From positions 62,001 to 126,000 of the forward strand of contig NZ_CAKMMF010000005.1 of the NCBI RefSeq assembly GCF_927798095.1: a stretch of 64,000 bases of DNA. The letters run 5' to 3'. Position 1 is the stretch's first letter. Every line of letters begins with the position of its first letter. A model generated the notes under the pieces. It worked only from the letters and a program-made list of their open reading frames with translations, had not been told where the DNA came from and did not search any database. Position numbers and translations under genes: made by a program. Positions 9,362 through 17,887 of the stretch are shown in pieces. This DNA comes from Paenibacillus plantiphilus. Lineage in GTDB: Bacteria; Bacillota; Bacilli; Paenibacillales; Paenibacillaceae.

Positions 9362-11274
9362 ATGGTCATCAAAGTAACATTGCCAGATGGAAAAATTCGA
9401 GAGGTCGTGCAAGGGACGACGATTGAACAGGTGGCGGGAATTATCAGCCCAAGCCTAAAGAAGAGTGCGGTAGCGGGTAAAATCAATGGCACACCTGTTG
9501 ATCTGAATAGATCAATCGATGAGGATAGCCGGATTGAAATTATTACACTTGATAGCCAAGACGGTCTGGAGGTTTATCGTCATAGCACAGCCCATTTGAT
9601 GGCTCAAGCGATCAAGAGAATTTATGGACAGACAGCCGTGAAGCTGGGTATTGGACCTGTCATTCAGGAAGGATTTTATTACGATATTGATATAGAGCAG
9701 CCGCTGTCCTCCGATGACCTGGCTGCTATTGAAAGAGAGATGGAAAGGATCGTGCAAGAGAATCTGCCGATCATTCGACGTGTCGTTAGCCATCAGGATG
9801 CGAAGCGGGTGTTTGAAGAGCTTGAAGATCCACTTAAGCTGGAGCTGATCCGGGATCTCCCGGAAGATGCCGTGATCACTCTGTATGAACAAGGTGAATT
9901 CGTGGATCTCTGCCGGGGACCGCATCTCCCGTCAACTGGCCGAATCAAGGCATTCAAGCTGTTAAGCGTGGCGGGTGCATACTGGCGCGGCGACTCCAAC
10001 AATAAGGTGCTCCAGCGAATTTATGGTACGTCATTCCCGAAAGAAGCCCAATTGACCGAGTATTTGCATGTCCTGGAGGAAGCCAGGAAGCGTGATCATC
10101 GCAAGCTGGGAAGAGAGCTTGGACTGTTCATGTTCTCCGAAGAGGCACCAGGAATGCCGTTCTATCTTCCGAAGGGAATGACGATCCGGACCGAGCTTGA
10201 GGACTTCTTGCGCGAAGTGCAGAACAAACGCGATTACGAAGAGGTGCGCACCCCTTTCATGATGAATAATCGGATGTGGGAGCAGTCGGGGCATTGGGAG
10301 CATTACAAGGATAATATGTACTTTACGCAGGTAGATGAAACGAAATTTGCACTCAAGCCAATGAACTGTCCGGGACATATGCTTATTTTCAAGAATACGC
10401 TTCACTCCTACCGGAGCTGCCGATTCGGATATCGGAATTCGGCCAAGTGCATCGCCATGAATTCTCCGGGGCTCTAAACGGAATGATGCGGGTACGCACA
10501 TTCTGTCAGGATGATGCGCATATTTTCCTTCGTCAGGATCAGATTGAAGAGGAAATCAATCGGACGATTGCGCTCATTGATCATATCTATCAGGTGTTCG
10601 GCTTTGAATATAAGATTGAGCTGTCGACTCGACCCGAGGATTTCCTGGGAACTGAGGAGATCTGGAACCAGGCGGAGCAAGCTTTGCAGAACGCATTGGA
10701 TAAGCGAGGCATGGATTATCAAATTAATGAGGGCGACGGTGCTTTTTACGGGCCCAAGATCGACTTTCATATTCTGGATGCCCTTAAGCGCAGCTGGCAG
10801 TGCGGGACGATTCAACTTGACTATCAAATGCCGGAGAAATTCGACCTTACGTACATCGGCGAGGACAATCACAAGCATCGGCCGGTTGTCATACACCGGG
10901 CAATATACGGCTCAATCGACCGGTTCATAGGTATTCTGACCGAGCATTACAGTGGGGCATTCCCACTGTGGCTTGCTCCTGTTCAAGCGAAGCTGCTGCC
11001 GGTCTCGGACAGCTTTAACGATTATGCGCTTCAAGTGAAGCAAGAGCTTGCGGAAGCGGGTATCCGCGTTGAGGTGGATATCCGAAGCGAGAAGCTGGGA
11101 TATAAAATTCGCGAGGCGCAGTTGGAGAAAGTCCCCTACATGTTCGTAATCGGTGAGAAGGAGAAAAGCTCTGGTTCAGTGGCCATTAGACATAGGGGAA
11201 GAGGGGATATCGGTTCCATGCCAGTCGCTGAAATTGCCGAGCATATTATTAAAGAAATTCGAGAAAAGAGATAG
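9362..11274 (+). pseudogene. thrS: Threonyl-tRNA synthetase, interrupted by a 1-nt frameshift
   Basis: Across two frames the gene encodes about 637 residues, the normal ThrRS length. Domains in order: TGS (MVIKVTLPDGKIREVV, 1-62), editing domain (HSTAHLMAQ and CRGPHLPSTG), class II catalytic core (MNCPGHM; then FCQDDAHIF in the second frame) and anticodon-binding domain with the C-terminal HIIKEIREKR. The ATG at 9362 has GGAGG upstream. At 10412-10414 the codons TAC CGG continue as AGCTG; one extra G would restore RELPIRISEFGQVHRHEF. As written, translation stops at 10475-10477 (about 371 residues). ThrRS is essential unless a second copy (thrZ type) exists, so this is either a sequencing error or a decayed paralogue. 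Expressed through the T-box leader. Confidence 0.9.
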
Positions 11275-11309
11275 TTCAACGCTACATTCATTCATCATCT
11301 GTTCGGAGG

Positions 11310-11353
11310 TAGAAGGCAGTTGTTGCAGCATTTGCTATAGCGACTGCCTTCTA
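11310..11353 (+). terminator. Terminator-like hairpin after thrS
   Basis: TAGAAGGCAGT at 11310-11320 pairs perfectly with ACTGCCTTCTA at 11343-11353. The trailing T-tract is weak. It lies 36 bp after the thrS stop. Confidence 0.65.
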
Positions 11354-11403
11354 TTGTGTAGTGCGTCTTGCCAAGCTAGGTGCGATAAGTCGGTACGAAT
11401 GAT

Positions 11404-12042
11404 TTACTCACCAAAAGACGCGCCAGGAAATACGGTGTAACGATCCAAATACTGCGTTGAATTGGGGACAACTTTAACAGAACCGATCTTGCCGTCTGGA
11501 CTATATGTAAATCCCCATTTCTCCACTTTTATCTTATAATCGTCTTCCGCAGTTACCCGCTGTACAATTTGTACCGTAAATTTATCGTCTGTGGATTCAA
11601 CTGCTCTGAAGTCGACAATGCTTGCCATATCTAAAGTGCCAACTGGAAACTCTGAATAAATATCGGTTGTAAAGTTGTCGGAGACCAGGTTCTTGATGGC
11701 GTCATAATCTCTTTCATCATAAGCCATGATAAACCTATAAATAGGGTTCCTGCTCGAAACATATGAAACCCAACCTCGCTCTTGTTTAAAGTTTGGATCA
11801 GAATTGACATAAACCGTCTTGGTTTTGTTGTCCCAGCTAATCGGTGTTCCAAATCCATCAGAGATCGCTCGAATGGGAACATAGACATTGCCGTCGATAA
11901 TTTTGGGCTGTGTACTGGTTTTTACTTGATTGTTGTTTACAAAGATTTTGGGAGTAGTCATGGCAGTGGCAGCATAAGCCCCAGCACTAAATATTAAAGC
12001 GCATCCTAAACTAATTAGACCTATCTTAGCTAATCGTTTCAT
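11404..12042 (-). CDS. Secreted protein with copper-amine-oxidase-N (stalk) domain
   Basis: 212 residues. A signal peptide (MKRLAKIGLISLGCALIF, cleaved near AYA-A) is followed by a Cu_amine_oxidN1-like module, residues 33-80, with FVNNNQV, GNVYVPIRAISDGFG and SWDNKTKTVYV. The remainder (near 85-212) looks like an NTF2-like fold (YRFIMAYDERDYDAIKNLV). Stalk modules of this kind are abundant in Paenibacillus exported proteins and serve as extracellular or cell-wall adaptors. The exact role is unknown. It is convergent with thrS and divergent from the DUF4085 gene. Confidence 0.8.
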   Translation of the reverse strand: MKRLAKIGLISLGCALIFSAGAYAATAMTTPKIFVNNNQVKTSTQPKIIDGNVYVPIRAISDGFGTPISWDNKTKTVYVNSDPNFKQERGWVSYVSSRNPIYRFIMAYDERDYDAIKNLVSDNFTTDIYSEFPVGTLDMASIVDFRAVESTDDKFTVQIVQRVTAEDDYKIKVEKWGFTYSPDGKIGSVKVVPNSTQYLDRYTVFPGASFGE

Positions 12043-12156
12043 TGAATACCTCCTAATTAAATGTCATACTATTGACGTAAATAGTAAGAAAAGGTTTCAA
12101 GTGTAAACGAATGTTCAGTTTGCAGAGCTACATGAGGTTCGGAGGGTGAACGAGTG

Positions 12157-12813
12157 ATGAAATATTTTACAAAAGAATGGTATGAGAAAATGCAAGTAGT
12201 AGGTTTTTTGGCCTTTCCTGAGACGGAACAGGAGTGGGAGGAGAATGTTGCTTGGTATCAAGCGGAAGGAAGAAACTTTGATGCTTTGTGCAGGGAGGAG
12301 CTGGAGCATCGCAAACAAGAATTGCTCAAATTCCTTCCTGAATCATTCCATCCTTATATTCATGCTGGAACGCTGAGATGCCAGTTCCCTACGACAGAGC
12401 TTAGGGAAATGGCTGAACGGTGGCGACAAGAGTGCTACGAAAGAAATGAAGCTATGCGTAAAGAATACCGCAACTACTATCTTTCGATTAAAGATTCCCT
12501 GCCCAGTGGTGCCGTTCAAATATATGAAAAGTCATTGCACGATGCAAGAGTTCGGTCACTTGAGATGCCTGCTAAGGATACTTTCATAATGATATTGGAT
12601 TGCAGGGGAAGCTTTCATTATTACACCGACGTGAAATTAACATTCACAGGCGTGAAGCAGCTGCAATGTTCGGATATACATGCGGACAGTTCCTGGCTTT
12701 ATGACGAAATTTACTATACTGATGCTGGATTTAAGCTTCAGGTGCTATTCGAAAGTCCTTTAGAGGAACTAACCATTATTGCAGACAATGTTTTGATTGA
12801 AGTGCTTGGATGA
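12157..12813 (+). CDS. DUF4085 family protein
   Basis: 218 residues starting MKYFTKEWYEKMQVVGFLAF, followed by PETEQEWEENVAWYQAEGR and the block LLKFLPESFHPYIHAG, which I recognise as DUF4085, a cytoplasmic Bacillota family of unknown function. A GTG three bases upstream is equally placed behind GGAGGG; the family start favours the ATG. No membrane segments. It stands alone. Confidence 0.8.
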   Translation: MKYFTKEWYEKMQVVGFLAFPETEQEWEENVAWYQAEGRNFDALCREELEHRKQELLKFLPESFHPYIHAGTLRCQFPTTELREMAERWRQECYERNEAMRKEYRNYYLSIKDSLPSGAVQIYEKSLHDARVRSLEMPAKDTFIMILDCRGSFHYYTDVKLTFTGVKQLQCSDIHADSSWLYDEIYYTDAGFKLQVLFESPLEELTIIADNVLIEVLG

Positions 12814-12947
12814 CGGATTAGACCCACTAATCGAGTCGCCACACGCCGGAAGAGATCAGGGATAAAGTAATGCATATGGTGCTGAAGGTGGCAAATTGTG
12901 AAACAATAAGAGAGACACACTATTTTACACAAGAAGGAGAAATGAAA

Positions 12948-13289
12948 ATGAACCAGGAAGTCGTCGATTTTATTGAAGCGGTAAAAGAGCCTTGGCAACG
13001 GGAGCTGTGCTCTCGCCTGCGGGGGGTTGTCCACGGAGCGATTCCAGACCTTCAGGAGCGCATCCAGTATAAGAAACCTCATTTCTTGAAAAATGGGAAA
13101 TATGCCGCCGTCATTTCAACATCGAAGGATGCGGTAAGCTTTACAATCTTCAATGCGAGCGGCCTGTCGCTTCCAGAAGGATTGTTCGACGGTCCTCCTG
13201 AGAGAAAGACAATCAAGTTGCGGCAAGGGGATACAGTTGATACCGAGCAGCTGTCGTCGCTGGTTAGTCAAGCAGCCGCGGCATTATAA
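12948..13289 (+). CDS. DUF1801 / YdhG-like protein
   Basis: 113 residues: MNQEVVDFIEAVKEPWQREL, then ERIQYKKPHFLKNGKYAAVI and a C-terminal RKTIKLRQGDTVD. This is the short YdhG/DUF1801 fold (similar to the iron-chaperone-like Fra protein). AGGAG lies eight bases before the ATG at 12948; the ATG at 12942 is too close to it. Function unproven. Confidence 0.75.
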   Translation: MNQEVVDFIEAVKEPWQRELCSRLRGVVHGAIPDLQERIQYKKPHFLKNGKYAAVISTSKDAVSFTIFNASGLSLPEGLFDGPPERKTIKLRQGDTVDTEQLSSLVSQAAAAL

Positions 13290-13314
13290 ACGAACGCGGG
13301 ACAGGTCTTCAAAA

Positions 13315-13343
13315 TTGACATAAAATCCCTATCGCGTTATCAT
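13315..13343 (+). promoter_or_regulatory. Sigma-A promoter ahead of tautomerase leader
   Basis: TTGACA at 13315-13320 and TATCAT at 13338-13343 are spaced by 17 bp, a near-ideal vegetative promoter. Transcription would start near 13350 and run directly into the hairpins at 13375-13420. Confidence 0.8.
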
Positions 13344-13374
13344 TTAAGAATCATCATCCCAAGAGTAATGCCGC

Positions 13375-13420
13375 ACAGGCATAGCCTGTCGTCTCTTATT
13401 GAGATGGCGGGCTTTTTTTT
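13375..13420 (+). promoter_or_regulatory. Leader with mutually exclusive hairpins (candidate attenuator)
   Basis: A 15-nt palindrome, ACAGGC-ATA-GCCTGT (13375-13389), overlaps the 5' arm of a 13-bp terminator stem AGCCTGTCGTCTC / GAGATGGCGGGCT (13383-13395 with 13401-13413), followed by T8. Only one of the two can form, so the leader has the layout of a transcription attenuator. It could instead be a plain terminator of the upstream gene, or the palindrome could be an operator. Confidence 0.6.
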
Positions 13421-13442
13421 AGAAAAGAAAGGGGATTCAATT

Positions 13443-13670
13443 ATGCCGTATATTAATTTGCAAATTACTAAGGGTGCTACCCGTGAACAAAAGGCGCGAA
13501 TTGTGAAGGAGTTTACAGAAACGCTCGTTCATGTGCTAGGCAAGAAGCCTGAACATACTCATATTGTCATTCAGGAGGTGGAGGATGAGAATTGGGGGTT
13601 TGCCGGTATATTAACCGATGAATATCGGAGAATTGAAAACAGCACCCCTACTGCTGCCAAGGAGGAATAG
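13443..13670 (+). CDS. 4-oxalocrotonate tautomerase family enzyme
   Basis: 75 residues, the normal size of the family. After removal of Met1 the catalytic Pro1 is exposed (MPYINLQITKG). The conserved helix TREQKARIVKEFTETLVHVL and the strand HTHIVIQEVEDENWG follow. These enzymes interconvert enol and keto acids using Pro1 as base and usually assemble as hexamers or dimers. The ATG at 13443 has AAAGGGG upstream; longer in-frame reading from 13368 would bury Pro1. Controlled by the promoter and leader just upstream. Confidence 0.85.
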   Translation: MPYINLQITKGATREQKARIVKEFTETLVHVLGKKPEHTHIVIQEVEDENWGFAGILTDEYRRIENSTPTAAKEE

Positions 13671-13685
13671 GAGCTTGAAATTCGT

Positions 13686-13736
13686 GTGGTGACACCGCAC
13701 CGCCCTACGCGCGCTGGGAGCAGCGCGCGGTACAGA
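13686..13736. repeat. GC-rich palindromic element, copy 1
   Basis: This 51-bp segment (GTGGTGACACCGCACCGCCC, then CGCGCGCTGGGAGCAGCGCGCG) matches 63116-63168 with about 85% identity and forms a GC-rich hairpin. It lies between the tautomerase and the convergent kinase-acetyltransferase gene. Confidence 0.7.
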
Positions 13737-13826
13737 AGGTTGCCGGAGATGCGAATAAGCCGCCAGAAATCTGGCGGCGAGTGAATCAGGATTAGTGTTA
13801 TGGCAACACAATCACGCTTGTCACGA

Positions 13827-15239
13827 TTACATCTTCAATCTCAATTCTCGTATGATTTCATGTCCGTTTCGGTCCACCTGCTGGAAACCCAAAGAAGCGT
13901 ATAAGCTAGACGCTCGTTCGTTCTCAGGCCGATGCCCAAGTACGATTTGGCCGCAGTCGTGCTTTTCCTTCATATAGCGTATAAGCTCTACCATGCCAGC
14001 CCGTCCCAATCCTCTATGCTGGAACCTATGATCGATCATATAGGACATGATCCAGTATTTCCTGTCATCGGGATCGACGGTGTAAACCGCGAATCCTGCT
14101 AAATGATCGCCTGTGTAAATAGCCAAAGGGAAAAACCCGCAATAGGCCGACTCTGCAAGCCAATATACAGCTGGGACAGGGAATGTGCTCTTCTGCTCCT
14201 CCGCAGCTTCAAGCTGGGTGCAGGCATACCAATTGCTTTGGTCAATCGGTTTGAGTTCCACTGCTGGCCGATAACGTTCACGTATCCGATCACATATCCC
14301 CAGCAGCTTATCCTTAAGTCCAGCGGCCCAATCCGGCGAGCTGGCGATATCCATATCTTCAATACTGCGCAGCAGTCGTGCGAACTTATACAGGTCTGCA
14401 AATCTCTGAAACACGGGTAGCAAGCTCATGAAACGTTCATCCAGCAGCTTGACGGACCTATACCCTGCAAGAAATTGCTCAATCTTGCTTCTTGCTTCTT
14501 CGCCATCTTGTTCCAGAAGATCGGAAATGGCGGACGCAGCATCCATCATGAACCAATGCACCATCGCGTCATCGAAATCAATGGCGTAGTATTGCTTTTC
14601 CTCTGCTGCATAGAAAATATTGTCGATCTCAAAATCATAATGGATAAGCCCCGTATATCCCTCGCCTGCAGGCAGCTCTGCGAGCTGGCCCCGCAATCGT
14701 TCGAGCTCTTTCAGAAGGCCTATTTCCTCAGGGTAACGCTGCAATACTGACGAGATAAACGTCAGCGCATCGGTCCAGCTTCTTCGTGATGTCGTACCCG
14801 CGACATAGGTTTCGGATAAATGATGAAGAGAAGCGAGCTGTCTGCCCCAGCTTTCAAAATGAACCTCCGACATCTGATCAATCGGGATATGCTGCCCATG
14901 TGCCTGCTCGAAAACTACACCGTAATAAAGTCCACTTTCTGTAGCAATTGTTTCAATCCAATGCCCGCTCTTGGAGCGCACAGGAGCAACAGTCGGATAA
15001 CCGTTGTCTAACAAATACAGCATGAAATCAAGCTCAGCCTGAATATGCTCGATCGTGTTGTCCTCTTCATGAATGAACCTGAGAAAATGCCGAATACCGT
15101 TTCTCTCGAACGAGTAGATGAAATTGCTGCTTGCTCTCCAGAACTTCAATGTTTCCGCATCATGATCCCACAACGAAATCAGTTGTTTGGCCGGGGAATC
15201 ATTTGCTGATCCTCTTACCATGTTTCTTAAAGACATCAT
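13827..15239 (-). CDS. Fusion: APH-type phosphotransferase + GNAT acetyltransferase
   Basis: 470 residues. The N-terminal 310 or so form an aminoglycoside-phosphotransferase (APH/ChoK) fold: NFIYSFERNGIRHFLRF (ATP lobe), GLIHYDFEIDNIFY (catalytic loop, HYDFEIDN) and AIDFDDAMVHWFMMD (DFD metal site). Residues near 345-470 are a complete GNAT domain with motif A HRFQHRGLGRAGMVELI and ENERASSLYASLGFQ. The order kinase-then-acetylase is the reverse of AAC(6')-APH(2''). ATG 15239 has GGGAGG upstream. Substrate unknown; it may be a small amine or sugar rather than an antibiotic. Confidence 0.85.
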   Translation of the reverse strand: MMSLRNMVRGSANDSPAKQLISLWDHDAETLKFWRASSNFIYSFERNGIRHFLRFIHEEDNTIEHIQAELDFMLYLLDNGYPTVAPVRSKSGHWIETIATESGLYYGVVFEQAHGQHIPIDQMSEVHFESWGRQLASLHHLSETYVAGTTSRRSWTDALTFISSVLQRYPEEIGLLKELERLRGQLAELPAGEGYTGLIHYDFEIDNIFYAAEEKQYYAIDFDDAMVHWFMMDAASAISDLLEQDGEEARSKIEQFLAGYRSVKLLDERFMSLLPVFQRFADLYKFARLLRSIEDMDIASSPDWAAGLKDKLLGICDRIRERYRPAVELKPIDQSNWYACTQLEAAEEQKSTFPVPAVYWLAESAYCGFFPLAIYTGDHLAGFAVYTVDPDDRKYWIMSYMIDHRFQHRGLGRAGMVELIRYMKEKHDCGQIVLGHRPENERASSLYASLGFQQVDRNGHEIIRELRLKM

Positions 15240-15264
15240 TGCCTGTTTGCCTCCCATTACCTAA

Positions 15265-15300
15265 TGAGAGGTGTATTCGTTTACGAATGATGACCTCTCA
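15265..15300 (-). promoter_or_regulatory. Nested inverted repeat upstream of the kinase-GNAT fusion gene
   Basis: TGAGAGGT (15265-15272) is inverted as ACCTCTCA (15293-15300), and inside it lies the palindrome ATTCGT-TT-ACGAAT. It ends 26 bp before the fusion gene start and could be an operator or a 5'-UTR hairpin. The remaining bases to 15544 contain no gene I can support. Confidence 0.5.
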
Positions 15301-15544
15301 CAGGCTCTCTTGTGTTTTTGTACGTATTCAAACACCATCACTCCTTAAGTCGTAGTAGGGATATATAGACTGTGTGCAATTTGAATTGATCCCCCATGAG
15401 AACATTATTGGGTATACACCCAATTTTATCAAGTTTTAATTTGCTAAGGCATGCTATTAGATCAGGTTGCTTCCTTTACAAGCTCCTCCAAATCATTCAT
15501 CAAAGCAGATATCCAGGCTGCTGATCCAGGAATTGTCTCTGTAC

Positions 15545-16306
15545 CTAATTAAGCTGTGCTATAGATAGGTCAGTACCGTTCTCGTGAAGAAATGCAGCTA
15601 GCATATCCGCCCTCGATACATGGCTCCAAGCACGGGCCTCCTTAATTAAGCAATATAAATCACCCAGATGGGGACTTAAATAACCGATAGCCCAATCAAT
15701 CGGCAGAATACGACTCCCTTGAATCAACAGGTTTTTGGCATGATAATCGTGATGGACAAGTGTAAGGGGGAGCGTATCATATAACGTATGCAGATCGCAC
15801 GGAAACGTGGTTTGCAGTCTACTAAGAACGCTGTTATCTGAGAAATGATTCGACCGCAGAAGATCATCCAACAGGGTGAGAAAGTTTGCAGCAGATACGG
15901 TGTATAAACGAATCATGTCGCCTGGAATATTCAATTCCAGATTATCTGCTGCTATCGTCCGTATTCTTGCTAGTTCCCTTGCTGCTTCCAGAAAATAATC
16001 GGAGTGGGGCTGCTGCTCCAAATTATTGCTTCCACGATCCTCCATCACCATAACTGCACTATTCCCTACTTCAAAATAGCCAAAGATGTAGGGAGCTTTA
16101 ATATTCAATGGGCCCACCAGCCGCTTATAAATAGCAGCTTCTCCCGCCATGTCGTCTCTGCCCCATTTCATAATGCGAGTTTCACCGCTTGCCAAAGTTG
16201 CTCTATATACTTCAGAAAGCGACCATTTCCTCAATAGCGACCATTCAATAGCTTCATCCAGCACAGGCATTAACGAGCGATAAGCAGAAAAACATTCTGG
16301 AATCAT
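15545..16306 (-). CDS. APH-type phosphotransferase (C-terminus possibly frameshifted)
   Basis: 253 residues with an N-lobe (VYRATLASGETRIMKWGRDD), catalytic loop LTLVHHDYHAKNLLIQG and metal site LPIDWAIGYLSPHLGDLYCL. This is the APH family that phosphorylates aminoglycosides, choline, homoserine or sugar-like alcohols; substrate unknown. It ends abruptly at AQLN. Directly after the stop another frame reads TETIPGSAAWISALMNDLEE and closes with LVKEAT, which resembles a lost C-terminal helix, so a one- or two-base change near 15545-15552 may have shortened it. GGAGG precedes the ATG by 11 bases. Confidence 0.75.
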   Translation of the reverse strand: MIPECFSAYRSLMPVLDEAIEWSLLRKWSLSEVYRATLASGETRIMKWGRDDMAGEAAIYKRLVGPLNIKAPYIFGYFEVGNSAVMVMEDRGSNNLEQQPHSDYFLEAARELARIRTIAADNLELNIPGDMIRLYTVSAANFLTLLDDLLRSNHFSDNSVLSRLQTTFPCDLHTLYDTLPLTLVHHDYHAKNLLIQGSRILPIDWAIGYLSPHLGDLYCLIKEARAWSHVSRADMLAAFLHENGTDLSIAQLN

Positions 16307-16350
16307 CGGTTTATTTTCCTCCGTATTCGTGGTAGTGGCACAGAGAAATT

Positions 16351-16378
16351 TTTACATATACAACCAAAAAAGTATAGA
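16351..16378 (+). promoter_or_regulatory. Candidate sigma-A promoter for the GNAT leader
   Basis: TTTACA (16351-16356) and TATAGA (16373-16378) with 16 bp between them. A TATAAT at 16381 is an alternative -10. It is placed about 140 bp upstream of the GNAT start. Confidence 0.45.
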
Positions 16379-16413
16379 CTTATAATTCCCCCTCTGCTAT
16401 GATGTTGAATAAG

Positions 16414-16490
16414 GTCTTGGAAAAATTCAGGACTCTTTTTTTTATAGGAACAATGAAGCAGCCCGTCCTTAATGGGAGTGGGTTTTTTTT
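16414..16490 (+). promoter_or_regulatory. Leader with two successive terminator-like hairpins
   Basis: First, GTCTTG...CAGGAC is followed by T8 (to 16443). Second, AGCCCGTCC...GGGAGTGGGTT runs into T8 (to 16490). Both lie between the candidate promoter and the GNAT ribosome site, so most transcripts would stop before the gene unless relieved. A frame starting at ATG 16399 runs through the leader and in phase into the GNAT gene. Confidence 0.5.
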
Positions 16491-16521
16491 GCATCCAAAC
16501 GATGATAGAGGAGGCACTTAT

Positions 16522-17064
16522 ATGGAAATTTATCTCCATTCAGAGAGACTGCATTTACGCCTGTTGGAATCAGGAGATGCGGATGTTTTGGAAAAACTAG
16601 CTGGGGACAAGGACATAGCCAGCACTACGTTAGGCATCCCGCATCCATATCCTAAGGGTTCGGCAGCGGGATTTATTGCAAATAGACAAGAGGCCGCATC
16701 GCAAGGCGAAGGCTATTCTTTTGCAGCATTAACGAAATCCGAGGGAACGTTCTTGGGCGTTGTCGGTCTGCACCTGGATAAGAATCATAACAACGGGGAA
16801 TTAGGCTATTGGATCGGGAAGCCATATTGGGGCAAGGGGTACGGCTCGGAGGCAGCCCGAAGGGTGGTTCAATTCGCGTTTGATGAAATCAAATTAAACA
16901 GAGTTTGGGCAGCAGCAATGACTAAAAACCCTGGGTCCTCCAGAATTATGGAGAAGGCGGGCATGAAGCATGAGGGCACTTTTCGGGAGCACATACTGAA
17001 ATGGGATGTTTACGAAGACCTGTCTTACTATGGCCTGCTCCGATCGGAATATCTATTGGGGTGA
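16522..17064 (+). CDS. GNAT acetyltransferase, RimJ/RimL type
   Basis: 180 residues. The N-terminus LHSERLHLRLLESGDADVLE, the pair GYWIGKPYWGKGYGSEAARR (motif A) and SSRIMEKAGMKHEGTFREHI are typical of the RimJ/RimL branch, which acetylates N-terminal amines of ribosomal proteins or small molecules. ATG 16522 sits seven bases after GAGGAGG. The leader with terminators upstream suggests regulated expression. Confidence 0.85.
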   Translation: MEIYLHSERLHLRLLESGDADVLEKLAGDKDIASTTLGIPHPYPKGSAAGFIANRQEAASQGEGYSFAALTKSEGTFLGVVGLHLDKNHNNGELGYWIGKPYWGKGYGSEAARRVVQFAFDEIKLNRVWAAAMTKNPGSSRIMEKAGMKHEGTFREHILKWDVYEDLSYYGLLRSEYLLG

Positions 17065-17100
17065 ACCCCAATAGAATCCGTTATTTTAGGGGGAGTGAAT

Positions 17101-17208
17101 ATGAATCGAGCTGAAAAGGATCGAGATAAGATGCTTCGTATAACGAAAATAATGGAGAATGAAATAGAATTAAAAAAGATCAACCAGAAGAACCGGTCGA
17201 CCTCATAA
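17101..17208 (+). CDS. Small ORF, 35 aa, highly charged
   Basis: A 35-codon frame starting MNRAEKDRDKMLRITKIMEN and ending NRSTS. GGGGGAGTGAAT lies directly before the ATG, giving a good ribosome site, and it follows the GNAT gene by 36 bp. It is Lys/Glu-rich and predicted helical. No family recognised; translation is inferred from the ribosome site alone. Confidence 0.4.
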   Translation: MNRAEKDRDKMLRITKIMENEIELKKINQKNRSTS

Positions 17209-17251
17209 CAGGAGCTTGCGGAATCGTTAATGTTAGTCTCAATGCTGCCTG

Positions 17252-17815
17252 TCAACCATTATCGGCAATGCCTGCGAAACGGTCGATGACGTCTAGCGGC
17301 AAGTGATCCGTAACCAGACGGCCGTAGTGCACAATCTGCAGGATGCCACTCTCATCGATGAGGAACTCTGCTGGAATACGGTGCATATTGGACCCCGCCT
17401 CTGGAGTCAATGCAAAACCTTCGGCTGCTGCCTCAGCCACAAATGTCTGTGTGCTCGAATCGGCTATCGTCGCCTGTACTTTCTCCTCGGACACCTCGAC
17501 ACCGTACAACTTGTAAAGGTCGGCCAGAGGATCGGCACATAACGGGAATGGCGACTCCTGCTTGCCGACATGCTGGAGCATGCTAGAGTCTGGCGACTCG
17601 AACACCGCCACTACCTCCAATCCATGCAGATGCCACTGATTATAGCGCCGGATAAAGTGCCGAATGCGCAAGTTGCACAGTGCACAAGCGGCGTTGCGCA
17701 AGAACGCGATTAGTACCTTGCGACCACGAAGATCGGACAAGCGGAGAGGATTCCCGTCGATACCGGTGAACGTGAAGTCAGGGGCCTCCATCCCCGAAGA
17801 CAATGGATTTCTCAT
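17252..17815 (-). CDS. Peroxiredoxin-like protein (AhpC/TSA, redoxin)
   Basis: 187 residues with a thioredoxin-like fold: APDFTFTGIDGNPLRLSDLR, then the redox centre FLRNAACALCNLRIR with a CxxC pair, and EFLIDESGILQIVHYGR near the end. This is the AhpC/TSA group that carries the cysteine pair in place of the single peroxidatic Cys. It probably reduces peroxides or disulfides. AGGAGG precedes the ATG at 17815. It follows the Crp-family regulator on the same strand by 72 bp, which suggests that regulator controls it. Confidence 0.8.
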   Translation of the reverse strand: MRNPLSSGMEAPDFTFTGIDGNPLRLSDLRGRKVLIAFLRNAACALCNLRIRHFIRRYNQWHLHGLEVVAVFESPDSSMLQHVGKQESPFPLCADPLADLYKLYGVEVSEEKVQATIADSSTQTFVAEAAAEGFALTPEAGSNMHRIPAEFLIDESGILQIVHYGRLVTDHLPLDVIDRFAGIADNG

Positions 17816-17887
17816 TTGTAATAACCTCCTGGTTATAAATGGTGTAAACATCAGTCGAGCTGACTTTATTTACTTTACCAGGCGGTG

